A stretch of 64,000 bases of DNA from Datisca glomerata. Taxonomy: Eukaryota > Streptophyta > Magnoliopsida > Cucurbitales > Datiscaceae. A program made the translations under genes and the position numbers. Below are positions 45,590-56,940 of the stretch, piece by piece. The stretch is from the NCBI GenBank assembly GCA_003255025.1, contig QANY01004854.1:178248-242247 (forward strand). Reading direction: 5' to 3'. The notes under the pieces were generated by a model that saw only the letters and a program-made list of their open reading frames with translations, had not been told where the DNA came from and ran no database searches. The number at the start of each line of letters is the position of its first letter. Position 1 is the stretch's first letter.

Positions 45590-48500
45590 TCTCTCTCCCT
45601 CCCTCTTTCACTCTCTCTCACTCACTCTCTCTGTCTCTCTCACTCACTCACTAACTCACTCTCTTTGTATCTCCCTCTCCCTCTCCCTCCCTCTCTCTCT
45701 GCCAATACCTCCCTCCCACTTTCTCTCCCACTCTCTCTGTCCCTCTTTATCTCCCCTCTCTCTCTAGCTCTCTTAATATCTCTCTCTCTCACTATCTTTC
45801 TCTCTCTCCCTCTCACTCTATCTCCATCTCTCTCTCCCCCACTCTCTCTCTTGTTGTCCCTATCTCTCTCCCTCTCTCCCCCTCTTTATCCCCCTCTATC
45901 TCTCTCTCTCACTCGCTCTCTCTATCTCAGTCTTTCACTATCTCTCTCTCTTTGTCCCTCTCTCACCCTCTCTCTCTCTCCCTCACTCACTCTTTCTCTT
46001 TCTCTCCCTCCTCCCTCGCTCGCTATCTCTCTCTCTCTCTCTATTTGTCTCTATCACCCTATATCTCTATACCGCTTCTCTCTCTTTCTCTCTCTTCCTC
46101 TCCCTCTATCTCCCTCTCTCTCCCTCTTTCTCTCTCTCTCTCTTCACTCACACACTCTCTCTCACTTACCCTCTCGTTCTCTCTCTTCCTATCCCTCCCT
46201 GTTTCTCTCACTCTCCCTCTCGCTCTCCCTCCCTCACACCCTCTCCCTCTCTATCTCCCTTTCTCTCACTCATTCACTCTCTCACAATCTCCTTCTATCT
46301 CTCTCTCCCTCTCTCTCTCTTCCTCTCTCTCTATCTCCATCTCTCTCTCCCTCACAGTCTCTCTCCTTGTCCTTATCTCTCTCTCCGCTCTCTCCCCCTC
46401 TTTATCTCCCTCAATCTCTCTCTCTCTCTCACTCACTCTCTCTATCTCTCCCACTCTCTCTCCCTCCCCCTCTTCCTCTCCCTCCCACTCTCTCTCCCTC
46501 TCTCTCCCCCTCCATCTCCTTGTCTCTCTCCCTCCCTCTTTCACTCACTCTCACTCACTCTCTCTCTATCTCCCTCTCCCTCTCCATCCCTCGCTCTCTA
46601 TCTTCGTTCTCTGTACCTATTTCTCTTTCTCCCGCTCTCTCAGTGTCTCCCGCTCTCTCCCTTTCTCTCTCGATCTCTCTATCACTCTATCTATCTCTAT
46701 ATCTCTCTATCTTTCTCACTCTCTCTCACACTCTCTCATTCACTCGCTTTCTCTCACTCTCCCTCTCGCTCTATCTCCTTCACTCTCTCTCCCTTTCTCT
46801 CTTTCGCTCTCTCCCTCTCTCTCTCACTCCCACTCACTCAATCTCTCTCTCCCTCACTCTCTCTCTCCCTCTCTCTCCCTCACTCTCTCTCTCTCACTTA
46901 CTCACTCTCTTTCTATCCCCATCGCTCCCTCTCTCCTCTTCCTTTCCCTCTCTCCATATCTCTCTTTCCTTCTATCTCTCACTCTCTCTTTGTCTCCCTC
47001 TTTATCACCCTCTCTCTCTAGCTCTCTCTATCTCTCATTCTATCTCTCATTCTATCTCTCTCCCTCTCTCTGCCTCTCTCTAGCTATCTCTCCCTTGCTC
47101 GCCCTCCCTCTCTCTCTCACCTTCTATCTATCCCTCCCTCCTTCTCTCTCTCTCCCTCTCCCTCTCTCCCTCCTTCTATCTCTCTCCCTCTCTCTGCCTT
47201 CCTCACTCACTATCTCCCTTCCTCTCTCTCCCTCTCTCTCACTCTCGCTCGCTCTCACGATCTCTCTCTCTATTTCTATCTCTCTCTATATATCTCTCTC
47301 CCTATCCCTCTTATGCTCTCCCTCTCTCACCTACTCACTCACTCTCTCTCAATCTCATTCTCGCGATCTTTCTCTCCCTCCCTCTCCCACTCCCTCTCCC
47401 TCCCTCTTCCTCACTCTTTCACTCTCTCTCTCTCACTTACTCACTCTCCCACCCTCTCTTCTCCCTCTCTCTCTCGCTCCCTATCTTCCTTCTCTCTCTC
47501 TATTTCTCTCTTTCCCTCTTTGTCTCTCTGTCTCCCTCTCTCTCACTCTCTCTATCTCTCTATCTCTCTCTCTCTCTATCTCTCTCTATCTTTCTCTCTC
47601 CCACGCTATCTCATTCACTCAGTCTCTCTCACTTTTCCTCTCGCTCTCTCCCTCACTCTCTCTCCCTCTCTCTTTCACTCTCTTTCTCTCTCACTCCCAC
47701 TCATTCTCTCTCTCTTTCCCACACTCTCTCTCCCTCACTCTCTCTCCCTCTATCTCTCTCACTCACTCACTCACTCTCTCAAAATCTCCTTCTCGCTCTC
47801 TCTCCCTATGTCTCCCTCTCTCTCTCCCTTTCTCTCTCACTCTCTCTCTCTTTCCCTCTCCCACCCTATCACCCTCTCTCTAGCTCTCTATGAATCTCTC
47901 ACTCTCTCTCTCTCTATGTCCATCTTTCTATGGCTATCTCTCTCACTCACTCGCTCTCCCTCTCCTTCTCACTATCTATCTATCCCCCTCTCTCTCTTGC
48001 CCTATCTCCCTCTCTCTCTTTCTCTTCTTTGTCTCTCTCACTCTCTCTCTTTCTTTCCCTCTCTCTCTCCCACTCTCTCTCCCACTCTCTCTCCCTTCCT
48101 CTCTCATTCTCTCTCTCTCCCCCTCTCTCTCGCTCGCTCGCTCTCACGATCTCTCCCCCTTTCCCTCTCCCCCCTCTCTCATTCTCCCTCTCCCACTCTC
48201 CCCCTCTTTCTCTCTCTTTCCCCCTCTCTCTCCCCCTCCCTCACTCTCTCACTTTCTCTCCCCCACTCTATCACCCTCTCTCTCTCACTCACTCACTCAC
48301 TCTCTCACAATCTCCTTCTAGCACTCTCTCTCTCTACCTATCTCTCCCCCTCTCTCTCCCTTTTCCTCTCCCTCTCTCTCTTTCCCTCTCTCTCTCTCAC
48401 TCTCTCTCTTTCCCTCTCCCTCCCTATCACCCTCACTCTCTACCTCTCTCTCTCAATCTCTCACTCTCTCTCCCTCTCTATCTCCATCTCTCTATGGCTA

Positions 48501-50792
48501 TCTCTCTCACTCGCTCGCTCTCCCTCTCCATCTCACTATCTTTCTATCCCTCTCTCTCCCTCTCTCCCTCTCTTTCTCTCTTTCTCTTCTTTGTGTGTCT
48601 CACTCTCTCTCTTTCGTTCCCTCTCTCTCTCCCACTCTCTATCTCTCCCACCCTCTCTCACTCTCTCTCTCTCCCCCTCTCTCTCGCTCGCTCGCTCTCA
48701 CGATCTCTCTCTCTATTTCTATATCTCTCTCTCCCGATAACTTTCTCTCACTCTCTCTTTCTCTCTCTCCCTCTCCCCCTCCCTCTCCCTCTCCTTATCT
48801 CTCTCTCACTCACTCACACACTCTCTCTCAATCTCCTTCTCACTCTTCCCCTCTCTATCCTTATCTTTCCATCTCTCCCCCCACCTTCTCTATGTTTCTC
48901 TCTTTCCCTCTCCCTTGCCCTCTTGCTCTCCCTCCCTCCCACTCTCTCTCTCCCTCACTCGCTCTCTCTTTCTCTCTCTCTCTCTCCCTCGCTCGCTATC
49001 TCTCTCTCTCCCTCTTTCTCTCTCTCTGTCATTATCACTCTATCTCTCTATCCCACACTCTCTCTCTTTCTCTCTCTCCCTCTCCCACTCATACACTCTC
49101 TCTATCTTTCTCTCACTTACCCTCTCACTATCTCTCTCTCTCTCCCTATCCCTCCCTGTCTCTCTAACTCTCCCTCTCGCTCTTTCTCCTCACTCTCTCT
49201 TTCTCTATCTCCCTCTCTCTCACTCACACACTCTCTCACAATCTCCTCTCTTTCTCTCACTATCTTTCTCTCTCCCTCTCTCTATCTTCATCTCTCTCTC
49301 CCTCACTGTCTCTCTGCTTGGCCCTATCTCTCTCTCCCACTCTCTCTCTGTCCCTCTTTATCTTTTTCTATCTCTCTCTTGCTTGCTCTCTTTATCTCTC
49401 TCTTTCACTCTCCCTCACTCACTCACTCTCTTTCTCTTTTTCCCTCTCTCGCTCGCTCTCTCTCTCTCTATGTGTCTTTATCACCTTATCTCTCTATCCA
49501 TCTCTCTCTTTCTCTCTCCCTCTCCCTCTCCCTCTTTCTATCTCTCCCTCTCCTTCTCTATCACCCTCTCTCTCTAGCTCTCTCACTCTATCTGTCTTTC
49601 TCTCTCTCTCCCTCTCTATCTCTCTCTCTTTCTAGCTATCTCTCTCACTCGCTCGCTCTCCCTCTCTCTCTCAGTATCTATCTATCTCCCTCTCTCTCCC
49701 TTTCTCTCTCTCTTCCTCTCTCTCCCTCTTTCTCTTTCTCTCCATTTTTCTCTCTCTCTCCCTCACTCTCTCTCCCTCCCTCCCCCACTATTTCTCTCCC
49801 TCTCTCTCCCTCTCTCTCTCACTCGCTCTCACGATCTCTCTATATATATCTTTCTCTCTCTGTCTCGCTTTCTCTCACTCCCTGTCCCTCTCCCTCTCCT
49901 TCTCTCTCTCTCTTTCTATCTCTCTCTCTTTCACTCACTCACTCTCTCTCAATCTCCTTCTCCCTCCCTCTTCCTCACTCTCCCTCACCCTCACCCTCTC
50001 CCCCTCTCTCCCCCCTCTTTCACTCTCTCTCTCCCTCTCCCTCTCCCTACTCTCTCTCTCTCTCTATTTCTCTCTCCCTCTCTCCATCTCTTTCTCTGTC
50101 TCTCTCTCCCTCCCTCTCTCTCTCCCCCCTCTCTCTCTCATTTACTATCTCTCACTCGCCCTCTCGCTATCTCTCACTCGCCCTCTCGCTATCTCTCCCT
50201 CGCTCTCTCGCTCTCTCTCCCTCACTCTCTCTCTCCCTCTCTCTTTCTCTTTCTCTCTCCCCCTCTCACTCCACTATCTCTCTCTCTTTCCCTCTCACTC
50301 CCACTATCTCTCTCTCTCTCTCAGTTTTTTCTTTCTTCCTTTCCCGCTCTCTCCCTCTATATCTCTCTCTATATCACTCTCCCTCTCTTTCTGTCCCTCA
50401 CTCTCTCTCCCTCTCTCTCACTCACTCACTCACTCTCTCAAAATCTCTTTCTCTCTCTCTCGCTCGCTCTTTCTGTCTCTTTCTCTTTATCTCTCTATCA
50501 CTCCCTCACTCTCTCTCTCTTTCTTTCTCTCCCTCTTCCTCTCCCTCTATCTCTCCCACTCTCCCACCCTCTCTCTCTCTCTTTGTGTGTCTCTTTCTCC
50601 CTCTCCCTCCCCTTCTTCCTCTCTCTCCCACTCTCTCTCCCTCTCTCTAGCCCTCCTTCTCCTTGTCTCTCTCCCTCCCTTTTTCACTCTCTCTCTGTCT
50701 CACTCACTCACACTCTTCCTATCTCTCTCACTCACTCACTCACTCTCTCCCACTTTCTTTGTTTCTCCCTCTCCCTCTCCCTCTCCATCCCT
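45590..50792. repeat. 5-kb duplicated segment, downstream copy, including block D
   Basis: This is the paralog of 31,950-37,154 (landmarks given there). Block D lies at about 48,820-50,792: ATGTTTCTCTC at 48,892, GCTTGGCCCTATC near 49,317, CACGATC at 49,830, a T-run tag near 50,320, and TTTGTGTGTCTC at 50,582. The copy contains 437 bp at 47,934-48,370 that the upstream copy lacks across its N. It ends at a second N, before the closing CACCCACTCTGG tag of the block is reached. No gene. Confidence 0.87.
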
Positions 50793-50793
50793 N
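50793..50793. other. Single N: second probable collapsed gap or misjoin
   Basis: The base follows CTCCATCCCT. In block B the same phrase (ending at 37,154) is separated from the phrase that here follows the N (CTCCCTCACCG, 37,227) by 72 bp. About 80 bp beyond the N the sequence switches to resemble block C (CTCCCATTATC motifs), so order is not preserved. Confidence 0.78.
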
Positions 50794-52899
50794 CTCCCTC
50801 ACCGTCTCCCTCCCTCTCTCCCCCTTTCCCTCTCCCTCCCTCTCTCATTCTCCCTCTCCCTCACCCTCTCACTCCCATTATCTCTCTTTCCCTCTCCCTC
50901 CCTATCTCCCTCTCATTCCCATTATCTCTCTCCCTCTATATCTTTCTCTCTAAATCACTCACCCTCTCGCTTTCTCTCTCTCCCCATCTCTCCCTCTTCC
51001 TCTCCCTCTCTCCCCCTCTCTCTCCCTCTTCCTCTCCCTCTCTCCCTCTCTCTCCTTCCCCTCTCTCTCTCTCTCCCTTTCTCCCTTTGTTTCTCCCTTC
51101 CTATCACCCTCTATCTCCATCTCACTCTCTCCCTCACTATCTCTCTCTATTTCTCTATCTCTCTCCCTATATCTTTCTCTCACTTCTATCTTTCTCTCTC
51201 TCCCTCTCCCTCTCCCTCTCCCTCTCCTTATCTTTCTCTCACTCACTCACTCACTCTCTCTATCTCCCTCTATCTCTATCTCCCTCTATCTCTATCTCCT
51301 TCTCGCTCTCTCTCTCTTTCTCCCTATCTCTCCCTCTCTCCCCCCTCTCTCCCCCCTCTCTCAGTCTCTTTATCTTTATCTCTCTATCTCTCTCTCACTC
51401 ACTCTCTTTCTTTCCCCCTCCCTCTTCCTCTCCGCCTATCTCTCCCTCTCTCCCCTCTCTCTAACTGTATGTGTGTGACTCTTTCTCCCTCTCCCTCCCT
51501 CTCTCTCCCTCTCTCTCTTTCTCTCTCTCCCCCTCCTTCTCCCTGTCTCTCCCCGTCCCTCTCTCACTCTCTCTCACTCACTCTCTCTGTCTCTCTCACT
51601 CACTCACTAACTCACTCTCTTTGTTTCTCCCTCTCCCTCTCCCTCTCCCTCCCCCTCTCTCGCTCTCCCATTGCCTCCCTCCCACTTTCTCTCCCACACT
51701 CTCTCTCCCTCTTTATCTCCCCTCTCTCTAGCTCTCTTTATATCTCTCTCTCACTATCTTTCTTTGTCTCTCCCTCTCACTCTATCTCCATCTCTCTCCC
51801 TCACTCTCTCTCTTGTTGTCTCTATCTCTCTCCCTCTTTATCCCCCTCTATCTCTCTCTCTCGCTCGCTCTCTCCATCTCTCTCTTTCACTCTCTCTCTG
51901 TCCCTCTCTCACCTTCTCTCTCCCTCACTCACTCTCTCTCTTTCTCTCCCTCCCTCCCTCGCTCGCTATCTCTCTCTCTCTCTCTTTCTCTCTCTTTGTC
52001 TCTATCACCCTATCTCTCTATACCCCCTCTCTCTCTTTCTCTCTCTCCCTCTCCCTCTCCCTCTATCTCCCTCTCTCTCCCTCTCTCTCCCTTCACTCAC
52101 AGACTCTCTCTCACTTACCCTCTTGCTCTCTCTCTCTCCCCCTATCCCTCCCTGTCTCTCTCATTCTCCCTCTCGCTCTCCCTCCCTCACACCCTCTCCC
52201 TTTCCCTCTCCCTCTCTCTCACTCATTTACTCTCTCACAATCTCCTTCTATCTCTCTCTCCCTCTCTCTATCTCCATCTCTCTCTCCCTCATAGTCTCTC
52301 TCGTTGTCCCTATCTTTCTCTCTCCCTCTCTCTCTCCCTCTCTTTATCTCCCTCAATCTCTCTCTCTCACTCCCTCACTCAATCTCTCTCTCCCACTCTC
52401 TCTCCCTCCCCCTCTTCCTCTCCCTCCCACTCTCTCTCCCTCTCTCTCCCCCTCCATCTCCTTGTTTCTCTCCCTCCCCCTTTAACTCTCTCTCACTCAC
52501 TCTCTCTCTGTCTCCCTAACTCACTCACTCACTCTCTCCCACTATCTTTGTTTCTCCGTCTCCCTCTCCATCCCTCTCTCTCCATCTCTCTAACTCTCTC
52601 ACTGACTCTTTCTCCCTCTCCCTCCCTCTCCCTCCCTCTCTCTCTTTCTCTCTCTCCCCCTCCTTCTCCCTGTCTCTCTCGCTCCCTCTTTCACTCTCTC
52701 TCACTCACTCTCTCTGTCTCTCTCACTCACTATCATTGTTTTTCCCTCTCTCCCTCCCTCTCCCTCCCTCTCTCTCTCCCACTGCCTCCCTCCAACTTTC
52801 TCTCCCACTCTCTCTCTCCCTCTTTATCTCCCCTCTCTCTCTAGCTCTCTTTATATCTCTCTCTTACTATCTTTCTCTCTCTCCCTCTTCCTCTCCCTC
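50794..52899. repeat. CT-rich core after the second N
   Basis: This is polypyrimidine. It begins with a module like 42,131-42,245 (two ATTATCTCTC motifs and TCTAAATCACTCACC), then a CTGTATGTGTGTGACTC tag near 51,465, followed by TTGTTGTCTC (near 51,816), which repeats the order seen from 31.9 kb. Sub-blocks starting CTTTTTCCCTC or CTTTGTTTCTCC recur near 52,549 and 52,738. No CACGATC tag is seen right of 49.83 kb. No gene. Confidence 0.85.
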
Positions 52900-53535
52900 T
52901 TTCACTCTCTCTCACTCACTCTCTCTCTGTCTCCCTAACTCACTCACTCTATCTCTCTCACTCACTCACTCACTCTCTCCCACTATCTTTGTTTCTCCGT
53001 CTCCCTCTCCATCCCTCTCTCTATCTCTCTAACTCCCTCACTAAATCTTTCTCCCTCTCCCTCCCTCTCTCTCTTTCTCTCTCTCCCCCTCCTTCTCCCT
53101 GTCTCTCTCCCTCCCTCTTTCACTCTCTCTCACTCACTCTCTCTGTCTCTCTCACTCTCTATCATTGTTTCTCCCTCTCCCTCTCCCTCTCCCTCCCTCT
53201 CTCTCTCTCCCACTGCCTCCCTCCCACTTTCTCTCCCACTCTCTCTCTCCCTCTTTATCTCCCCTCTCTCTAGCTCTCTTTATATCTCTCTCTTACTATC
53301 TTTCTCTCTCTCCCTCTCACTCTATCTCCATCTTTCTCAACCTCACTCTCTCTCTTTTTGTCCTTATCTCTCTCTTCCCCATCTCTCTCCCTCTCTCCCC
53401 CTCTTTATCCCCCTCTATCTCTCTCTGGCTCACTCTCTCTATCTCTCTTTTTTACTCTCTCTCTGTCCCTCTCTCACCCTCTATCTCTCCCTCACTCACT
53501 CTCTCTCTTTCTCTCCCTCCCTCCCTCGCTCGCTA

Positions 53536-53572
<37 letters not shown>

Positions 53573-55995
53573 TTCTCTCTCTTTCTCCCTCTCTGTCTCT
53601 CTCTTTGTCTCTATCACCCTATCTCTCTATACCCCCTTTCTCTCTTTCTCTCTCTCCCTCTCCCTTTCCCTCTATCTCCCTCTCTCCCTCTTACTCTCTC
53701 TCTCTTCACTGACACACTCTCTCTCACTTACCCTCTCGCTCTCTCTCTCCTTTTCCCTCCCTGTCTCTCACACTCTCCCTCTCGCTCTCCCTCCCTCACA
53801 CCTTCTCCCTCTCCCTCTCCCTCTCTCGCAATCTCCTTTTATCTCTCTCTATCACTATCTCTCTCCCTCCCCCTCTTCCTCTTCCTCCCATTCTCTCTCT
53901 CTCCCCCTCCATCTCCTTGTCTCTCTCCCTCCCTCTTTCACTCTCTCTCACTCTCTATCTCACTCACTCTCTCTCTATCTCTCTCACTCACTCATTCACT
54001 CTCTCCCACTGTCTTTGTTTCTCCCTCTCCCTCTCCCTCTTCATCCCTCTCTCCCCCTTTCCCTCACCCTCCCTCTCTCTATGCCCCTTTCCCTCTCCCT
54101 CCCTCTCTCTCTGCCCCTTTCCCTCTCCCTGTCCTTCCCTCACTCTCTCCCCGTTTCCCTCTCCCTCCCTCTCCATCCCTCTCTCTTTCTCCCTTTCCCT
54201 CTCCCTCCCTCTCTCATTCTCTCTCTCCCTCTCCCTCACCGTCTCCCTCCCTTTCTCTCTCCCCCTTTCCCTCTCCCTCCCTCTCTCATTCTCCCTCTCC
54301 CCCTCTTTCCCTCTTTCTCTCTCTGTCCCTCTCTCTCCCTCCCTCTCTCTCTCTCTCTCACCCACTCTGGCTCTCTCTCTCTTTCTCTCTCTATCACTCT
54401 CTCTATCCCTCTCTCTCTGACGCTCTTTCTCTCTCTCTCCTCCCTCTTTTTCCCCTTTCTCTATCTCTCTCACTCACACTCTCTGTCACCTACCCTCTCA
54501 CTCTCTCTCTCCTTATCCCTCCCTGTCTTTTTCACTCTCCCTTTCACTTTCTCTCCCTCATTGTCTCTCCCTCTCTCTCTCACTCACTCACTCACAATCT
54601 CATGCTCGCTTTCTCCCTCTCCCTCTCTCCCTCTCTCTCCCTCTTCCTCTCCCTCTCTCCCTCTCTCTGTTTCCCTCCTTCTCTCTCCCTCTCTCTGTTT
54701 CTCTCTCCCTCCCTATCACCCTCTCTCTCTTTCTAGCTCTCTCTCTCAATCTCCCATTCTCTCTCTCTATCTCCATCTCTCTCTGGCTATCTCTCTCACT
54801 CGCTCGCTCTCTCTCTCTGTCTTACTATCTATCTATCCCTCTCTCTTTCTTTCCCCCTCTCTCTTTCTCTTTCTTTGTCTCTCTCACTCTCTCTCTTTCT
54901 TTCCCCCTCTCTCTCACTCTCTCTCTCTCCATCCCTCTCTCACTCTCTCTCCCCCTCTCTCTCTCGCTCGCTCTCACTATCTCTCTCTATTTCTCTCTAT
55001 CTCTCTCTCCTATATCTTTCTCTCACTCTCTCTCTTTCTCTCTCTCCCTCTCCCTCTCCCTCTCCTTATCTCTCTCTCACTCACTCACTCTTTCCCACTC
55101 TCTCATTATTTTTCCATCTCTCTCCCCCCTCATTCTCTCTATTTCTCTCTCTACCTCTCCCTTACCCTCTTCCTCTCCTTCCCTCTCTCTCCATCTCACT
55201 CTGCCTCTCTCTGTCTCCATCTATCTCTATCTCCCTCTATCTCTATCTCCTTCTCACTCTCTCTCTTTCTCCCTATCTTTTCTTCTCTACCACCTCTCAC
55301 TCCCGCTCTCTCTCGGTTCCTCTCTCTCTCCACACTCACTCTCTTTCTCTCACTCACTCACTCTTTCTCTCCCTCCCTCCCTCTCTCTCCCCCTCTTTCT
55401 CACTAAATCACTTGCTCTCTCTTTGTCTCTTTATCTTTATCTCTCTCTATCTCTCTCTCTCACTCTCTTTCTTTCCCCCTCCATCATCCTCTCCGCCTAT
55501 CTCTCCCTCTCTCCCCTCTCTCTCTAATTGTATGTGTGTGACTCTTTCTCCCTCTCCCTCCCTCTCTCTCCCTCTCTCTCTTTCTCTCTCCCCCTCCTTC
55601 TACCTGTCTCTCTCCCTCCATCTTTCTCTCTCTCTCACTCACTCTCTCTATCTCTCCCACTCACTCACTAACTCACTCTCTTTGTTTCTCCCTCTCCCTC
55701 TCCCTCTCCCTCCCGCTCTCTCTCCCATTGCCTCCCTCCCACTTTCTCTCACACACTCTCTCCTCTTTATCTCCCCTCTCTCTAGCTCTCTTTATATCTC
55801 TCTCTCACTATCTCTCTCTCTCTCCTTCTCTCACTATCTTTCTCTCTCTCCCTCTCACTCTATCTCCATCTCCCTCTCCCTCACTCTCTCTCTTGTTGTC
55901 CCTATCTCCCTCTCCCCCTCTCTCCCTCTCTCCCCCTCTTTATCCCCCTCTATCTCTCGCTCGCTCTCTCTATCTCTCTCTTTCACTCTCTCTCT
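52900..55995. repeat. CT-rich core, terminal segment up to the strand switch
   Basis: The left part (to about 54,790) is the downstream member of the 9.5-kb-spaced duplication. After it come TTTCTTTGTCTC (near 54,875) and a third CTAATTGTATGTGTGTGAC tag near 55,525, then TTGTTGTCCC near 55,893. Polypyrimidine continues without change to ...TTTCACTCTCTCTCT at 55,995, where it stops in one step. No gene. Confidence 0.87.
54061..54140. repeat. 30-bp minisatellite, paralog of the 44.5-kb array
   Basis: CCCTCACCCTCCCTC at 54,061 and CCCTCTCCCTCCCTC at 54,091, each followed by TGCCCCTTT, then CCCTCTCCCTGTCC at 54,121, give an exact 30-bp period. The unit differs from that at 44,521 by TGCCCC in place of CCCCCC, so the two arrays have diverged separately since duplication. 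Confidence 0.88.
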
Positions 55996-56940
55996 GAGGG
56001 TGAGATAAAGGGGGAGAGAGAAAGAGAGATTGAGAGAGTGAGAGATCAAGAGAGAGATGGAAGAGAGAGAGATGGAAGAGAGAGAGGGTAGACAGAGAAG
56101 GCTGGATAGAGAGAGTGAGAGAGAGAGAGAGAGAGACGGGGAGAGAGTGAGAAGGAGAGTGAGAGTGAGAAAGAGACAAAGAGTGAGAGAGAGAGAGGGA
56201 GGGAGAGAGAGTGAGAAAGAGACAAAGAGTGAGAGAGAGAGACACGGAGAAGGAGAGGGGGGGAGAGAGAGAGACGGAGAGACGGGGAGAGAAGATGAGG
56301 GAGAGAGGGAGAGGGAGCGAGAGTGAGAGGGAGAGAGAATGAGTGAATGAGAAAGAGAGAGAGAGGGAGAGGCAGGGGGAGAAAGAGAAGTGAGAGCAAG
56401 AGAGAGAGGGGAGAGAGACAGGAGGGGGAGAGAGCGGGAGAGACAGGGAGAGAGAGAAGGAGAGTGAGAGAGAGTGAGATATCGAGAGAGGGAGGAAGAG
56501 AGAGAAAGAGTGAGAGAGATATAGAGAGAGAGAGACAGAGATGTAGATAGAGAGAGAGTGAGCGAGCGAGAGAGAGATAGCGAGAGTGGAAAGGAGAGAG
56601 AGAGAAGAGAGAAAGAGACAAAGAGTGAAAGAGAGGGAGAAAGAGAGAGAAAGAGAGAGAGATGGAGATGGAGATTGATAGAGAGAGAGAGAGAATGAGT
56701 GAGTCAGAGAGTGGGAGAGAGAGGGGGGTGAGAGACAGAGAGTGGGAGAGAGAGGGGGGGAGAGAGAAAGATCAAGAGAGAGAGAGAATGAGAGGTAGAG
56801 AGAGAGAGGGTGAGATAAAGGGGAAGAGAGAAAGAAAGATTGAGAGAGTGAGAGATCAAGAGAGAGATGGAATAGAGAGAGATGGAAGAGAGAGAGGGTA
56901 GACGAGAAGGCCGGATAGAGAGAGTGAGAGCGAATGAGAG
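55996..56940. repeat. 810-bp tandem unit starting at the strand switch
   Basis: GAGGGTGAGATAAAGG occurs at 55,996 and 56,806, exactly 810 bp apart. About 130 bp downstream of each match closely, including GAGAGATCAAGAGAGAGATGG, GGGTAGAC and AAGGCTGGATAG (AAGGCCGGATAG in the second). In the second copy the preceding bases are GA repeat, so the first copy is cut at its left edge by the CT/GA junction. Confidence 0.88.
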
